Assembly (NCBI RefSeq): GCF_001186155.3
Contig: NZ_CP016540.2
Location: 2,210,001-2,274,000, forward strand
DNA: 64,000 nt
Source of the DNA: Planococcus versutus
Lineage (GTDB): Bacteria; Bacillota; Bacilli; Bacillales_A; Planococcaceae
Direction of reading: 5' to 3'
Shown here: positions 1 to 8,405 of the stretch, piece after piece
Numbering within the stretch: the stretch's first letter is position 1
Layout of the letters: every line of letters starts with the position of its first letter
Program-made: the position numbers and the translations under genes
The notes under the pieces: generated by a model
The model's input: only the letters and a program-made list of their open reading frames with translations
Database searches by the model: none
Told to the model about the DNA's origin: nothing

Positions 1-33
1 CTATTGCCAATTTTATATAAAATTTTTGAACGC

Positions 34-68
34 AAAAACGCTGTATCTCAATGAGATACAGCGTTTTC
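34..68 (-). terminator. Intrinsic terminator of typA-ylaH unit
   Basis: An almost perfect hairpin (ACGCTGTATCTCA paired with TGAGATACAGCGT) is followed on the minus strand by a T-rich run. The ylaH stop codon lies inside the stem, so translation runs into the terminator. Confidence 0.8.
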
Positions 69-377
69 GCGTTTTTCACGCCATAAACGGATTTTATAAA
101 GAATCAGTATGAGCGCGGCTATAACTAGCCCTTCAACAACCGGTAGGAAAAAGGCGAGAAACGTAAGCCCTAAACCACCAACTGCTAAGAATAAGCCAAT
201 CGCAGCATTTTTTCCAAGTGATAATTTTCTAGCAAACCCTAATTTATAAACGAATGCCGAAAGCAGGAAAATTACCGCAAACAACGCGTATCCTGCTAGA
301 TCGTAATTCGGCAAATTCTGATATAGAATTCGGGCTACTGGATACATATGGTCATAGACAAAAGCTTGTTCGTCCAC
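48..377 (-). CDS. ylaH: YlaH-like small membrane protein
   Basis: This encodes a 109-residue protein with about three hydrophobic segments (near residues 27-46, 58-77 and 80-94) and a basic C-terminus ending in KIRLWREKRE. It starts with GTG at 377, eight bases after the Shine-Dalgarno GGGAAGGATG. It begins 24 bases after the typA stop, the ylaG-ylaH order of Bacillus subtilis, so the two are probably cotranscribed. The YlaH assignment rests on size, membrane topology and position. The molecular role is unknown. Confidence 0.75.
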   Translation of the reverse strand: MDEQAFVYDHMYPVARILYQNLPNYDLAGYALFAVIFLLSAFVYKLGFARKLSLGKNAAIGLFLAVGGLGLTFLAFFLPVVEGLVIAALILILYKIRLWREKRENAVSH

Positions 378-401
378 GGGCTATACATCCTTCCCATTCA
401 C

Positions 402-2249
402 TTATTCTTCTATTGCAACTTTCTTTTTCTTAGCCATACGCTCACGTTCATTTTTATCAAGAATCTTTTTACGCAGACGAATCGTTTGTGGAGTAATTTC
501 ACAATACTCGTCATCATTCAAGTACTCAAGTGCTTCTTCAAGACTCATTAAACGTGCTTTTTTCATTGTTGTTGTTTGGTCTTTGTTCGCTGAACGAATG
601 TTTGTAGCAGCTTTGATTTTTACGATGTTTACAGTTAAGTCGCTATCGCGATTATGTTGTCCAACAATCATGCCTTCGTAAATTTCAGCACCAACTTCAA
701 CAAATGAAGTTCCGCGATCTTCAATACCCATCAAGCCGTATGTCGAAACTTTACCGCGCTCCATAGATACGAGTACACCTTCACGACGTCCACCTACACG
801 TCCAGTTGCAACTGGTTGGTAACTATCGAATGTGTGGTTAATAATTCCGTATCCACGAGTTTGCGTCAAAAATTCTGTTGTATAGCCAATCAAACCACGA
901 GCGGGTACATTAAACACCATGCGGACTTGTCCACTGCCGTTGTTTACCATATCCAACATTTCGCCTTTACGATCACCCAATGATTCAATGATGTTGCCTG
1001 TATATTCTTCAGGCACGTCTACTTGAACGCGTTCAATTGGTTCGCAACGAACACCGTCAACCATACGAACAATAACTTCTGGTTTTGAAACTTGAATTTC
1101 AAATCCTTCACGTCGCATATTTTCGATTAAAATCGACAAATGTAATTCTCCACGACCTGAAACTACCCAAGCGTCAGGCGAATCTGTTGCGTCTACACGC
1201 AATGATACATCTGTTTGCAATTGAGCATCTAAACGCTCTTGGATTTTTCTAGATGTAATCCATTTACCTTCTTTACCTGCAAATGGACTATTGTTAACCA
1301 AAAAAGTCATTTGTAGAGTTGGCTCATCGATGCGTAAAATTGGCAATGCTTCGCGATGTTCTGCTGGGCATACTGTCTCTCCTACGTTGATGTCTTCCAT
1401 ACCAGAAATAGCAATCAAATCGCCCGCTTCTGCTTTTTGGATTTCTACTCGCTTCAGCCCCATGAAACCATGAATTTTCGTTACACGGAAGTTCTTGTAA
1501 GAGCCATCAAGTTTCATTAAAGCAACGGATTGTCCAACTTCAATTGTTCCACGGAATACACGACCAATTCCGATACGCCCTACATAGTCACTATAGTCTA
1601 AAAGCGCAACTTGGAATTGAAGTGGCTCATTTCTGTTGTCGATAGGCGCTGGAACATGTTCCATGATTGCATCATAAACAACTTGCATGTTTTCTTCTTG
1701 GTCAGCTGGATCTGAAGAAAGGCTTGCAGTACCGTTCATACCTGATGCAAAAATAACTGGGAATTCCAATTGATCGTCATTCGCTTCAAGTTCAATGAAC
1801 AATTCGATGACTTCGTCAACCACTTCTTCAGGGCGTGCGAAATCACGGTCAATTTTGTTTACGACAACAATTGGCTTCAAGTTTTGTTCAAGAGCTTTTT
1901 TCAAAACAAAACGTGTTTGTGGCATACAGCCTTCATAAGCATCCACTACTAATAAAACACCATCTACCATTTTCATAATACGCTCAACTTCTCCGCCAAA
2001 ATCTGCGTGTCCAGGAGTATCTAGAATGTTGATTTTTGCGTCTTTGTACTGAATAGCCGTATTTTTCGCAAGAATCGTGATTCCACGTTCTCTTTCTATA
2101 TCGTTAGAATCCATCGCACGTTCATCAACGTGTTCATTTGAACGGAAAATTCCGGATTGTTGTAGAAGTTGATCTACCAAAGTTGTTTTACCATGGTCAA
2201 CGTGGGCAATAATTGCAATGTTTCTCAAGTCATTTCGTAAGTTAGTCAT
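402..2249 (-). CDS. typA: Translational GTPase TypA/BipA
   Basis: This is a 615-residue ribosome-associated GTPase of the EF-G/LepA superfamily, of normal length for TypA. It is linked in other bacteria to 50S assembly and to cold and stress growth. Visible motifs are the P-loop AHVDHGKTT (about residues 16-24), switch I ERGITI, switch [14 protein letters not shown] and the NKID guanine-specificity motif. The EF-G-like domains and TypA C-terminal domain follow. An upstream extension of the frame exists, but ATG 2249 has a good site (TTGGAGTGAAAAT) and starts at the conserved N-terminus [13 protein letters not shown]. It is divergent from ylaF and followed by ylaH. Confidence 0.97.
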   Translation of the reverse strand: MTNLRNDLRNIAIIAHVDHGKTTLVDQLLQQSGIFRSNEHVDERAMDSNDIERERGITILAKNTAIQYKDAKINILDTPGHADFGGEVERIMKMVDGVLLVVDAYEGCMPQTRFVLKKALEQNLKPIVVVNKIDRDFARPEEVVDEVIELFIELEANDDQLEFPVIFASGMNGTASLSSDPADQEENMQVVYDAIMEHVPAPIDNRNEPLQFQVALLDYSDYVGRIGIGRVFRGTIEVGQSVALMKLDGSYKNFRVTKIHGFMGLKRVEIQKAEAGDLIAISGMEDINVGETVCPAEHREALPILRIDEPTLQMTFLVNNSPFAGKEGKWITSRKIQERLDAQLQTDVSLRVDATDSPDAWVVSGRGELHLSILIENMRREGFEIQVSKPEVIVRMVDGVRCEPIERVQVDVPEEYTGNIIESLGDRKGEMLDMVNNGSGQVRMVFNVPARGLIGYTTEFLTQTRGYGIINHTFDSYQPVATGRVGGRREGVLVSMERGKVSTYGLMGIEDRGTSFVEVGAEIYEGMIVGQHNRDSDLTVNIVKIKAATNIRSANKDQTTTMKKARLMSLEEALEYLNDDEYCEITPQTIRLRKKILDKNERERMAKKKKVAIEE

Positions 2250-2291
2250 ATTTTCACTCCAATATTCTTTTTTCATGTCTATAACTGTGCT

Positions 2292-2297
2292 AGTATA
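2292..2297 (-). promoter_or_regulatory. Possible -10 of the typA promoter
   Basis: A TATACT hexamer reads toward typA about 45 bases ahead of its start. No convincing TTGACA-like -35 stands at 16-18 bases, so this is tentative. Confidence 0.35.
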
Positions 2298-2360
2298 ACA
2301 CATATAGGTGTAAAACCCTAAGATTTTATTTCAGGCGATACGCCACAGGAGGAAATTCCA

Positions 2361-2558
2361 ATGATAGATTTCGTAAAAAACATAAAATGGATCTTTGTAT
2401 TGTATTCCTTGGCAGCACTTTTAGCGATGGTCGGAATTGGCTTGGCTGTTGGTTTGCGTAGTATATTAGGGATCTTTTTATCGGTTCTACTACTAATTGT
2501 AATTATGGGTATGGGATTTAAAAAGAAAAAAGAAATGCGGGAAGCCGGATTGCTATAA
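2361..2558 (+). CDS. ylaF: YlaF-like small membrane protein (DUF5325)
   Basis: A 65-residue protein with two hydrophobic helices (about residues 10-30 and 34-52) and a lysine-rich cytoplasmic tail (FKKKKEMREAG). The ATG at 2361 follows a strong Shine-Dalgarno, CAGGAGGAAATTCC. It is divergent from typA, as ylaF lies beside ylaG in Bacillus subtilis, and is closed by a bidirectional terminator. No biochemical function is known. Confidence 0.75.
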   Translation: MIDFVKNIKWIFVLYSLAALLAMVGIGLAVGLRSILGIFLSVLLLIVIMGMGFKKKKEMREAGLL

Positions 2559-2562
2559 TTAT

Positions 2563-2594
2563 AAAAAAAGATGCGGAATTCCGCATCTTTTTTT
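2563..2594. terminator. Bidirectional terminator between ylaF and yktC
   Basis: The palindrome AAAGATGCGGAATTCCGCATCTTT is flanked by A-runs on the left and T-runs on the right, serving the converging ylaF and inositol-phosphatase genes. Confidence 0.85.
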
Positions 2595-3384
2595 ACTTGA
2601 ATTTTATATATTTTTCTAATAGCTCTTGATGAATTGATGGATTAGCTGCGATAAATGTGTCTTGCTTTAACAAGTTTGCAGGATCATTCTTAAAACTTGT
2701 TGTCACTGCTCCCACTTCTTTTGCAATGACCATACCACCCGCAATATCCCATGGTGACAATCGCATTGACATATAAGCATCGACTCGTCCACTTGCTAAA
2801 TAAGCGAGTTCAAGTGCTGCTGAGCCATAAGAACGTGTCCCTCGAACATCACGGATCAACTGAATGATTGCATCATTATCTAAGTAGCGATTGGGAATCG
2901 CCCATGTAGCATTCATTGCTATAATTGATTCGGCTATATTTGTTTTTAAGAGTGGCTTTAATTTTTCGTCGTTAAAGTATGCCCCACCATTTTCTACTCC
3001 ATGGTATAAATCATCATTCACAACATCATAAATATAGCCAAGCTTGCCAATCCCATCGACATATATTCCAAGCGAAATAGCAAAGTTACGCTTCTGATGA
3101 ACAAAATTCATCGTGCCATCAATCGGATCAAGCAACCAAATAACTCCGTCTGTACTTTGAATGTCATCACCAAAGCCTTCTTCTCCAAAAACCTTGTGCT
3201 TTGGAAAGTCTCTGCGAATCCGTCCTATAAAAAATTGCTCGATTTCTTTATCCATATTTGTCACTAAATCATTTGCATTTGATTTGGATTCAATTGTAAT
3301 ATCTGATAAAAACGAATTACGTATTTGATGTCCCGCTTCTTTGATTAATGACTTTATGTAACTGTCCATAGCATGTAAATCCAT
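2593..3384 (-). CDS. yktC: Inositol monophosphatase family protein
   Basis: A 263-residue Mg-dependent phosphatase of the IMPase/SuhB/FBPase superfamily, expected to dephosphorylate inositol phosphates or related sugar phosphates. The metal-binding signature WLLDPIDGTMNFVH (about residues 83-96), the GEEG glutamates before it and the C-terminal SPWDIAGG motif are all intact. ATG 3384 was chosen over an in-frame GTG three codons upstream because AAGGAG lies eight bases before it and overlaps the GTG. It sits next to yktA/yktB-type genes, matching yktC of Bacillus subtilis. The natural substrate cannot be told from sequence. Confidence 0.9.
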   Translation of the reverse strand: MDLHAMDSYIKSLIKEAGHQIRNSFLSDITIESKSNANDLVTNMDKEIEQFFIGRIRRDFPKHKVFGEEGFGDDIQSTDGVIWLLDPIDGTMNFVHQKRNFAISLGIYVDGIGKLGYIYDVVNDDLYHGVENGGAYFNDEKLKPLLKTNIAESIIAMNATWAIPNRYLDNDAIIQLIRDVRGTRSYGSAALELAYLASGRVDAYMSMRLSPWDIAGGMVIAKEVGAVTTSFKNDPANLLKQDTFIAANPSIHQELLEKYIKFK

Positions 3385-3416
3385 TTTTACCACTCCTTCT
3401 TTGTTCTAGTATAACG

Positions 3417-3454
3417 AAAAAGGCATCTGCTGTCTTACTCTAGCAGATGCCTTT
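3417..3454 (-). terminator. Intrinsic terminator downstream of ykzI-like gene
   Basis: A 13-bp stem (AAAGGCATCTGCT with AGCAGATGCCTTT) and a 10-base loop are followed on the minus strand by five T residues. Confidence 0.85.
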
Positions 3455-3468
3455 ACTGTATAGATGGA

Positions 3469-3663
3469 TTAGAGCGCATGAAGGGCCTCCAGTTCTACGT
3501 GTATTTCTTGGAGTCGTTGCTTGCTTTTTGAGACTTCATGATTGTTGTCTTGTTGCATTGCATCAAAAAGTGACGCAAGTTCGTAGTCTAACTCTAGTTT
3601 CAATACATGTACATATTCTTTTTCTACGTCCGCTTTGCGGATTATCTGGACCATCTGTTTCAT
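3469..3663 (-). CDS. ykzI: Small helical protein, YkzI-like
   Basis: A 64-residue soluble, charged, predicted all-helical protein (MKQMVQIIRKADVEKEYV start, LEALHAL end) with heptad-like leucines. AAAGGGG lies eight bases before ATG 3663; another ATG one codon upstream is also possible. Its size and location between yktB- and yktC-type genes match Bacillus subtilis ykzI, so it is probably real. No function is known and the name rests on position. Confidence 0.6.
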   Translation of the reverse strand: MKQMVQIIRKADVEKEYVHVLKLELDYELASLFDAMQQDNNHEVSKSKQRLQEIHVELEALHAL

Positions 3664-3830
3664 CATGAGCACCCCTTTCTCTTCGTAAACCGAAAATTCT
3701 GTCTATTACTATTACAACTTCATAATATCACTTTTCTCTAAGAAAATCTATTGCTAAACCATATTTATATTCTTTTTTCCCAAACTTCGTTAAAATGAAA
3801 CCTGATTAGTCTAAACAGAGGAGGATTTTT

Positions 3831-4472
3831 TTGAATTCATATTGGAGCAATAAAGATTTTGAAGTTTTTAATACGCCAGGTCTTGAAGCAAGAATGGCTG
3901 CGTTAGCTGAAGTCATCCGTCCAAAATTTGAAGAATTAGGGTCTGAGTTTTCTTCGTTTTTCTCCGGAAAAACAGGAGATGAGTTTTTCCCGCACGTAGC
4001 CAAGCATATGCGGAGAACTGTCAATCCACCTAACGATAGTTGGGTAGCTTTTGCCCCATATAAAAGAGGGTATAAAGCGGTTCCGCATTTCCAGATTGGC
4101 ATGTGGGAAAGTCACGTGTTTGTCATATTAGCTGTTATTTACGAAGCACCTAATAAGGCAAGCATGGCTGAAAATTTACTACATTCGGATGTGTTGGAAA
4201 AACTACCAAACGATTTTGTCGTTTCTGGTGACCACATGAAGCCCCAGTCTGATACACTCAACGAATTGGGTGAAGAAGGTATTGAAAAGTTACTTGTTCG
4301 TCTGCGAGACGTTAAAAAAGGTGAATTGGTGATTGGTCGTCATTTGACTAAAGAACAAGCTGCTCACTTTAATAAAAAGGAATTTTTTCAATTTGTTGAA
4401 GAAACCTTCAACTCTTTACTTTCTGTTTATACGACTTTGCTTCAACCAACAAAAGAACCTGTTAGCCGATAA
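3831..4472 (+). CDS. yktB: YktB family protein (DUF1054)
   Basis: A 213-residue cytosolic protein of the conserved DUF1054/UPF0637 family. The start is TTG at 3831, directly after the Shine-Dalgarno GAGGAGG, giving the N-terminus MNSYWSNKDFEVFNTPGLEA. It has no membrane segments. Phrases such as DSWVAFAPYKRGYKAVPHFQ and the charged C-terminal helices fit the family, and the length is normal. It is a monocistronic unit with its own terminator, convergent with yktA. The function is unknown. Confidence 0.85.
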   Translation: MNSYWSNKDFEVFNTPGLEARMAALAEVIRPKFEELGSEFSSFFSGKTGDEFFPHVAKHMRRTVNPPNDSWVAFAPYKRGYKAVPHFQIGMWESHVFVILAVIYEAPNKASMAENLLHSDVLEKLPNDFVVSGDHMKPQSDTLNELGEEGIEKLLVRLRDVKKGELVIGRHLTKEQAAHFNKKEFFQFVEETFNSLLSVYTTLLQPTKEPVSR

Positions 4473-4489
4473 GGCTGCAGGTTCTTTTT
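4451..4489. terminator. Terminator between yktB and yktA
   Basis: The stem AAAAGAACCTG/CAGGTTCTTTT overlaps the yktB 3' end and is followed by T residues on the plus strand. It could also work for the converging yktA transcript. Confidence 0.8.
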
Positions 4490-4493
4490 GCAC

Positions 4494-4772
4494 TCATTTC
4501 TTTTGGAGTTTGATAACTTTGTCATCTGTTCCTGTTTTCATTTCCTTAATAACCGGAAAGCTCGCATAGCCACTTTCATCTTCAAATTCTCGAAAAAAAG
4601 TTTTTTCTTCAGAAATTGCAGGAACAATTTTCTTGAATTTTCGATAACACGTGAACAACTCTTGTCTAGTGATCCCTTTTTCATAGGCTCTTTCAATTGC
4701 TTCAAAAAAACGAACGACGTCAATAATTTCTTCCGTTGACCATTCAATTGAAAATGGATAAGAATAATCCAT
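4494..4772 (-). CDS. yktA: UPF0223 family protein YktA
   Basis: A 92-residue soluble protein with the hallmark N-terminus MDYSYPFSIEWSTEEIIDVV of the UPF0223 family. It is a small all-helical domain without known activity. The site AGAGGGATAAACG precedes ATG 4772. It begins 15 bases after the stop of the nitronate monooxygenase-like gene and is probably cotranscribed with it. Confidence 0.85.
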   Translation of the reverse strand: MDYSYPFSIEWSTEEIIDVVRFFEAIERAYEKGITRQELFTCYRKFKKIVPAISEEKTFFREFEDESGYASFPVIKEMKTGTDDKVIKLQKK

Positions 4773-4787
4773 CGTTTATCCCTCTTC

Positions 4788-5753
4788 TCATCTAGTGATT
4801 GACCATTTTTCTCGGATTTCCTCAGCTTGTTTAACCATGCCTTCAATCAATTCTTGGACAGTTGGTACGTCTTTAATCAAGCCTGTGACTTGGCCAGCCC
4901 AACCAAATCCTTGATCCTCTTCTCCATTATAGATGAAACGCTTGTTAGCTTCACCACTAATATAGTCTTTTAACGCTTCGTATGTAGGTGTTTGGCTTTC
5001 AATTTCAAGAATCCGATCAGTCCAGCTGTTTCGTAAAGTTCGTGCTGGTGCACCAATGCTACGTTTAATGATAACTGTATCGTTCTCAGAGCTATCGATT
5101 AATTGTTGTTTATAAGCACCAGACGCATGGACACATTCTTTTGTTGCAATAAAACGCGTCCCCATTTCTATACCTTCAGCACCTAACGCAAGAGCTGCCA
5201 TCCAGCCTCGCCCGTCACCAATTCCTCCTGAAGCGATAACTGGGATCTTCACTGCATCGACTACTTGTGGAATGAGTACCATCGTTCCGATGTCATCACG
5301 TCCTAAATGCCCGCCGCCTTCTTGGCCCACAACCATCACTGCGTCAGCACCAAGACTTTCCGCTTTTTCAGCTTGTCTTCTCGCAGCTACTAGCACGAGT
5401 TTTTTTATATGCGTGTCTTTTAGTTGTTCAAAAATAGGTGTTGGATTGCCACCTGTCATAGAGACGACTGGCACTCCTTCTTCAATTGCAACATCTAACA
5501 TATGAGAAAATGTACGTCCTTGATCGCCAATCGCAAAGTTAACACCAAAAGGGTTATTTGTTAGTTTTTTTACTTTTTGAATCTCAGTTCTCAACTCTTC
5601 TGGTGTGGAAAGACTCATCGCCGTAATTTGTCCAAGTCCACCTGCATTTGAAACTGCTGCTGCAAGTTCTGCATAAGCTAAATAAGCTAAGCCTCCTTGT
5701 ACAATCGGATAACGAATTCCCAATAGCTCCGTCACTTTTGTTTTGAATTCCAT
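4788..5753 (-). CDS. Nitronate monooxygenase / FabK-like flavoprotein
   Basis: A 321-residue FMN-dependent TIM-barrel protein of the 2-nitropropane dioxygenase family. It carries the N-terminal RYPIVQGGLAYLA, the flavin phosphate-binding stretch GGHLGRDD and IPVIASGGIGDGRG, and GAEGIEMGTRFIATKE near residue 200. Members are either nitronate monooxygenases or FabK-type enoyl-ACP reductases; these cannot be separated here. There is no nearby fatty-acid synthesis gene, which slightly favours the former. The start ATG 5753 follows AAGGAGTGAGTCG. The gene precedes yktA in an operon and is divergent from speA. Confidence 0.85.
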   Translation of the reverse strand: MEFKTKVTELLGIRYPIVQGGLAYLAYAELAAAVSNAGGLGQITAMSLSTPEELRTEIQKVKKLTNNPFGVNFAIGDQGRTFSHMLDVAIEEGVPVVSMTGGNPTPIFEQLKDTHIKKLVLVAARRQAEKAESLGADAVMVVGQEGGGHLGRDDIGTMVLIPQVVDAVKIPVIASGGIGDGRGWMAALALGAEGIEMGTRFIATKECVHASGAYKQQLIDSSENDTVIIKRSIGAPARTLRNSWTDRILEIESQTPTYEALKDYISGEANKRFIYNGEEDQGFGWAGQVTGLIKDVPTVQELIEGMVKQAEEIREKWSITR

Positions 5754-5886
5754 CGACTCACTCCTTTTTTCTCTACTCGTTCATGTATTCGCTTCAACAA
5801 GAGAATATCCTTTTTTATACTATAGCAAGTTCCATCATGTTATAATTCATTTTGTTTTCATTTTAATTAGCGAGGTGGGCTTATCA

Positions 5887-7356
5887 TTGTCTCAATTAGA
5901 AACTCCGTTATTTGATGCGCTTTTAAAGCATCGGAATCGGCACCCGATCCAATTCCATATTCCTGGCCACAAGAAAGGACAAGGCGTTGATCCTGCATTT
6001 CGGGAATTTGTCGGCGATAACATTCTTTCCATTGATTTGATCAATATCGAGCCTTTGGACGATTTACACGCTCCAAAAGGTGCTATAAAAGATGCGCAAG
6101 AATTGGCTGCTCAAGCTTTTGGAGCAGATTATACATTCTTTTCGGTTCAAGGAACTAGTGGTGCAATCATGACGATGATTCTTAGTGTTGTTGGTCCCAA
6201 TGATAAAATATTGGTTCCGCGAAATGTTCATAAATCGATTATGTCTGCGATTGTTTTTGCAGGAGCTATTCCGATTTTCATTCATCCAGAAGTGGATCCA
6301 GTACTTGGCATTTCGCATGGCATTTCAGCGGAAGCAGTAGAAAAAGCATTAGTTGAATACCCAGACACGAAAGCCGTGCTGGTCATCAATCCGACTTATT
6401 TCGGTGTAGCTGCTGACTTAAAACGAATTGTCGATATTGCACATGTGCGGAATGTGCCTGTTTTGGTCGATGAAGCGCATGGAGTTCATATTCATTTCCA
6501 TCATTCATTGCCTATTTCTGCAATGTCAGCAGGAGCAGATATGGCGGCTACTTCCGTTCATAAACTAGGTGGTTCTATGACACAAAGTTCGGTTCTCAAT
6601 GTTCGTGAAGGTTTGGTATCGCCAAAACGTGTGCAGTCAACGCTGTCTATGTTAACAACGACATCTACATCTTATCCAATTTTGGCGTCTCTTGATACAG
6701 CACGTCGTCAATTGGCAATTCATGGCTTTGATTTAATTGATCGAGCGATTCGATTGGCTCAAGATGCACGTAAACGTATCAATAAAATTCCTCATCTTTA
6801 TTGCGTGGGAAAAGAAGTTCTTAACTCATCAGCTACTTTTGATATGGACCCAACGAAACTGTTGATCAGTGTCAAAAACTTAGGCATTACTGGGCATCAA
6901 GCCGAGAAATGGCTGCGAGAAAATGCCAATATCGAAATCGAACTTTCTGATCTGTACAATATTTTATGTTTGATCACAATTGGTGACAGCCGAAAAGAAG
7001 TAACTTTACTCATCAACGCACTGCAACGAATGAGCAAAGCATTAGATAGTGATGCAAGCGTCATTGAACCGGTTGTATTGCTTCCAGACATACCAAGACT
7101 AGCGATGACTCCTCGCGATGCGTTTTATGCAACCACAGAAGTCATATCTATCAATAGCGCAGTTGGGCGTATTTCTGCAGAATTCATCATGGTTTATCCA
7201 CCAGGCATTCCGATATTTATTCCAGGTGAAATTATCACAGAAGAAAACATCAACTATATCCACATGAACGTAGCCGCCGGACTTCCTGTTCAAGGACCTG
7301 AAGACGACACATTACAACTGCTGCGGGTTATAAAAGAACAACAAGCAATTCAGTAG
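5887..7356 (+). CDS. speA: Orn/Lys/Arg decarboxylase, SpeA-like
   Basis: A 489-residue PLP-dependent fold-type I basic amino-acid decarboxylase, the same length as Bacillus subtilis arginine decarboxylase SpeA, which starts polyamine synthesis via agmatine. Landmarks are FHIPGHKKGQG (about residues 24-34), VDEAHGVHIHFHH and the PLP lysine in TSVHKLGGSMTQ (Lys226), with the C-terminal YPPGIP motif. I chose TTG 5887, six bases after GAGGTGG; the longer frame adds 48 residues unlike the family and runs back into the nmo start. Arginine versus lysine specificity is not settled. A polyamine importer operon lies 12 kb away. Confidence 0.88.
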   Translation: MSQLETPLFDALLKHRNRHPIQFHIPGHKKGQGVDPAFREFVGDNILSIDLINIEPLDDLHAPKGAIKDAQELAAQAFGADYTFFSVQGTSGAIMTMILSVVGPNDKILVPRNVHKSIMSAIVFAGAIPIFIHPEVDPVLGISHGISAEAVEKALVEYPDTKAVLVINPTYFGVAADLKRIVDIAHVRNVPVLVDEAHGVHIHFHHSLPISAMSAGADMAATSVHKLGGSMTQSSVLNVREGLVSPKRVQSTLSMLTTTSTSYPILASLDTARRQLAIHGFDLIDRAIRLAQDARKRINKIPHLYCVGKEVLNSSATFDMDPTKLLISVKNLGITGHQAEKWLRENANIEIELSDLYNILCLITIGDSRKEVTLLINALQRMSKALDSDASVIEPVVLLPDIPRLAMTPRDAFYATTEVISINSAVGRISAEFIMVYPPGIPIFIPGEIITEENINYIHMNVAAGLPVQGPEDDTLQLLRVIKEQQAIQ

Positions 7357-7438
7357 AAAAGCAATAGTTGACTACTTTGTTTAAAATAGCCTATGACGTA
7401 TCGACTGTGAAATTTCGACAAGTCCCTTGCATAACAAT

Positions 7439-7478
7439 AAAAAACGACCCACAGAATAGTTCTGTGGGTCGTTTTTTA
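7439..7478. terminator. Bidirectional terminator, speA / deacetylase
   Basis: The stem AAAAACGACCCACAGAA/TTCTGTGGGTCGTTTTT lies between the converging speA and polysaccharide deacetylase genes and overlaps the stop of the latter. Confidence 0.9.
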
Positions 7479-8312
7479 TATGCCTTCGATTTCTTTTGGA
7501 TCCACAAAGCCATAGCCTTTATCGGCTAATCCTTGGATGATTCTAGGCAACGCTTCAACAGTCCAATCCCGATCGTGCATTAGTAAATTAGCGCCATTGT
7601 TTAAATATTCCGTATTCACCATGATATCAGCTAGCGCTTGAGCTTCTTGATATTGCTTTTCCCAGTCATAGCCATACGTCCAGTTCATCAATACCATTTC
7701 TTCATCTGCTACTAGTTGTTTGCTAAAATCCGTATTCGAACCAAACGGTGCACGGAAAAATTTAGGTTTTTCTCCCGTGATGTCTTCAACCATTTCATTC
7801 ACTTTGGTAATTTCTTCGCGTTGTTGCTCTTCTGTTAAGCTCTTTAAATCTTGGTGACTGTATGTATGATTGCCAATAACAAAGCCCATTTCGTGAATCT
7901 CTTTTAGCTGTTGTTTTTTTTCATCGCTATCCAAGAAATGACCATTCACAAAGAAAATCGCGGGAATGTCTTGGCTTTTTAAAGTTTCAGCCATTTCCAT
8001 TGAATGCTTGTCCGGTGCATCATCAATTGTGACTAATACCACTTTTTCGTCTGCGTCTGCAATCGGTTGTACTGACCAATTAGCTGAATTAATTTGATAA
8101 CGAGGTTCAGAAACTGCTTTTTCTTCTTCGGTTTTTTCTGGTTCAGTTTCTTTTGCTTTCTCACTGCCAGTTTCTTCTTGTTTTTCTATCGCTGTATTGT
8201 CTTCTACAGGTTCCGCTTCTTTTTCTGTTGAGGAAGAAGTTGTTGTTTGTTCTCCACAAGCTGCCAATAAAAATGATGCAGCCACTATAGCCATCCATTT
8301 TTTATGTATCAA
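7476..8312 (-). CDS. Polysaccharide deacetylase lipoprotein
   Basis: A 278-residue NodB-fold deacetylase tethered to the membrane as a lipoprotein. The start is TTG 8312, after AAAGGAGTG, giving a signal peptide with lipobox LLAAC (Cys19) and a Glu/Lys/Thr-rich linker to about residue 70. The catalytic domain shows TIDDAPD (about residues 95-101; family consensus TFDDGPD), the zinc motif HTYSH, RAPFGS and LLMHD. Likely substrates are cell-wall glycan N-acetyl groups. It occupies the position held by slp in the Bacillus subtilis pdhD-slp-speA order, so a replacement at a syntenic site is inferred. The Gly-to-Ala change in motif 1 is mild. Confidence 0.88.
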   Translation of the reverse strand: MIHKKWMAIVAASFLLAACGEQTTTSSSTEKEAEPVEDNTAIEKQEETGSEKAKETEPEKTEEEKAVSEPRYQINSANWSVQPIADADEKVVLVTIDDAPDKHSMEMAETLKSQDIPAIFFVNGHFLDSDEKKQQLKEIHEMGFVIGNHTYSHQDLKSLTEEQQREEITKVNEMVEDITGEKPKFFRAPFGSNTDFSKQLVADEEMVLMNWTYGYDWEKQYQEAQALADIMVNTEYLNNGANLLMHDRDWTVEALPRIIQGLADKGYGFVDPKEIEGI

Positions 8313-8365
8313 TGTAAACACTCCTTTACACAACAAATTTTATCATATTCTATCGTTTATTTCCA

Positions 8366-8396
8366 AAAAAAAAAAAGAAGCTGCAAAAACAGCTTC
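8366..8396 (-). terminator. Terminator of the pdh operon
   Basis: The stem GAAGCTG/CAGCTTC with a six-base loop is followed on the minus strand by 11 T residues, just beyond the pdhD stop. Confidence 0.85.
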
Positions 8397-8405
8397 TCAT
8401 AAAAA

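Noticed and set aside
5743..5886. 48-residue N-terminal extension of SpeA
   Set aside because: The extension is hydrophobic, unlike the family, and starts inside the divergent nmo gene; TTG 5887 has a good ribosome site and gives the family length.
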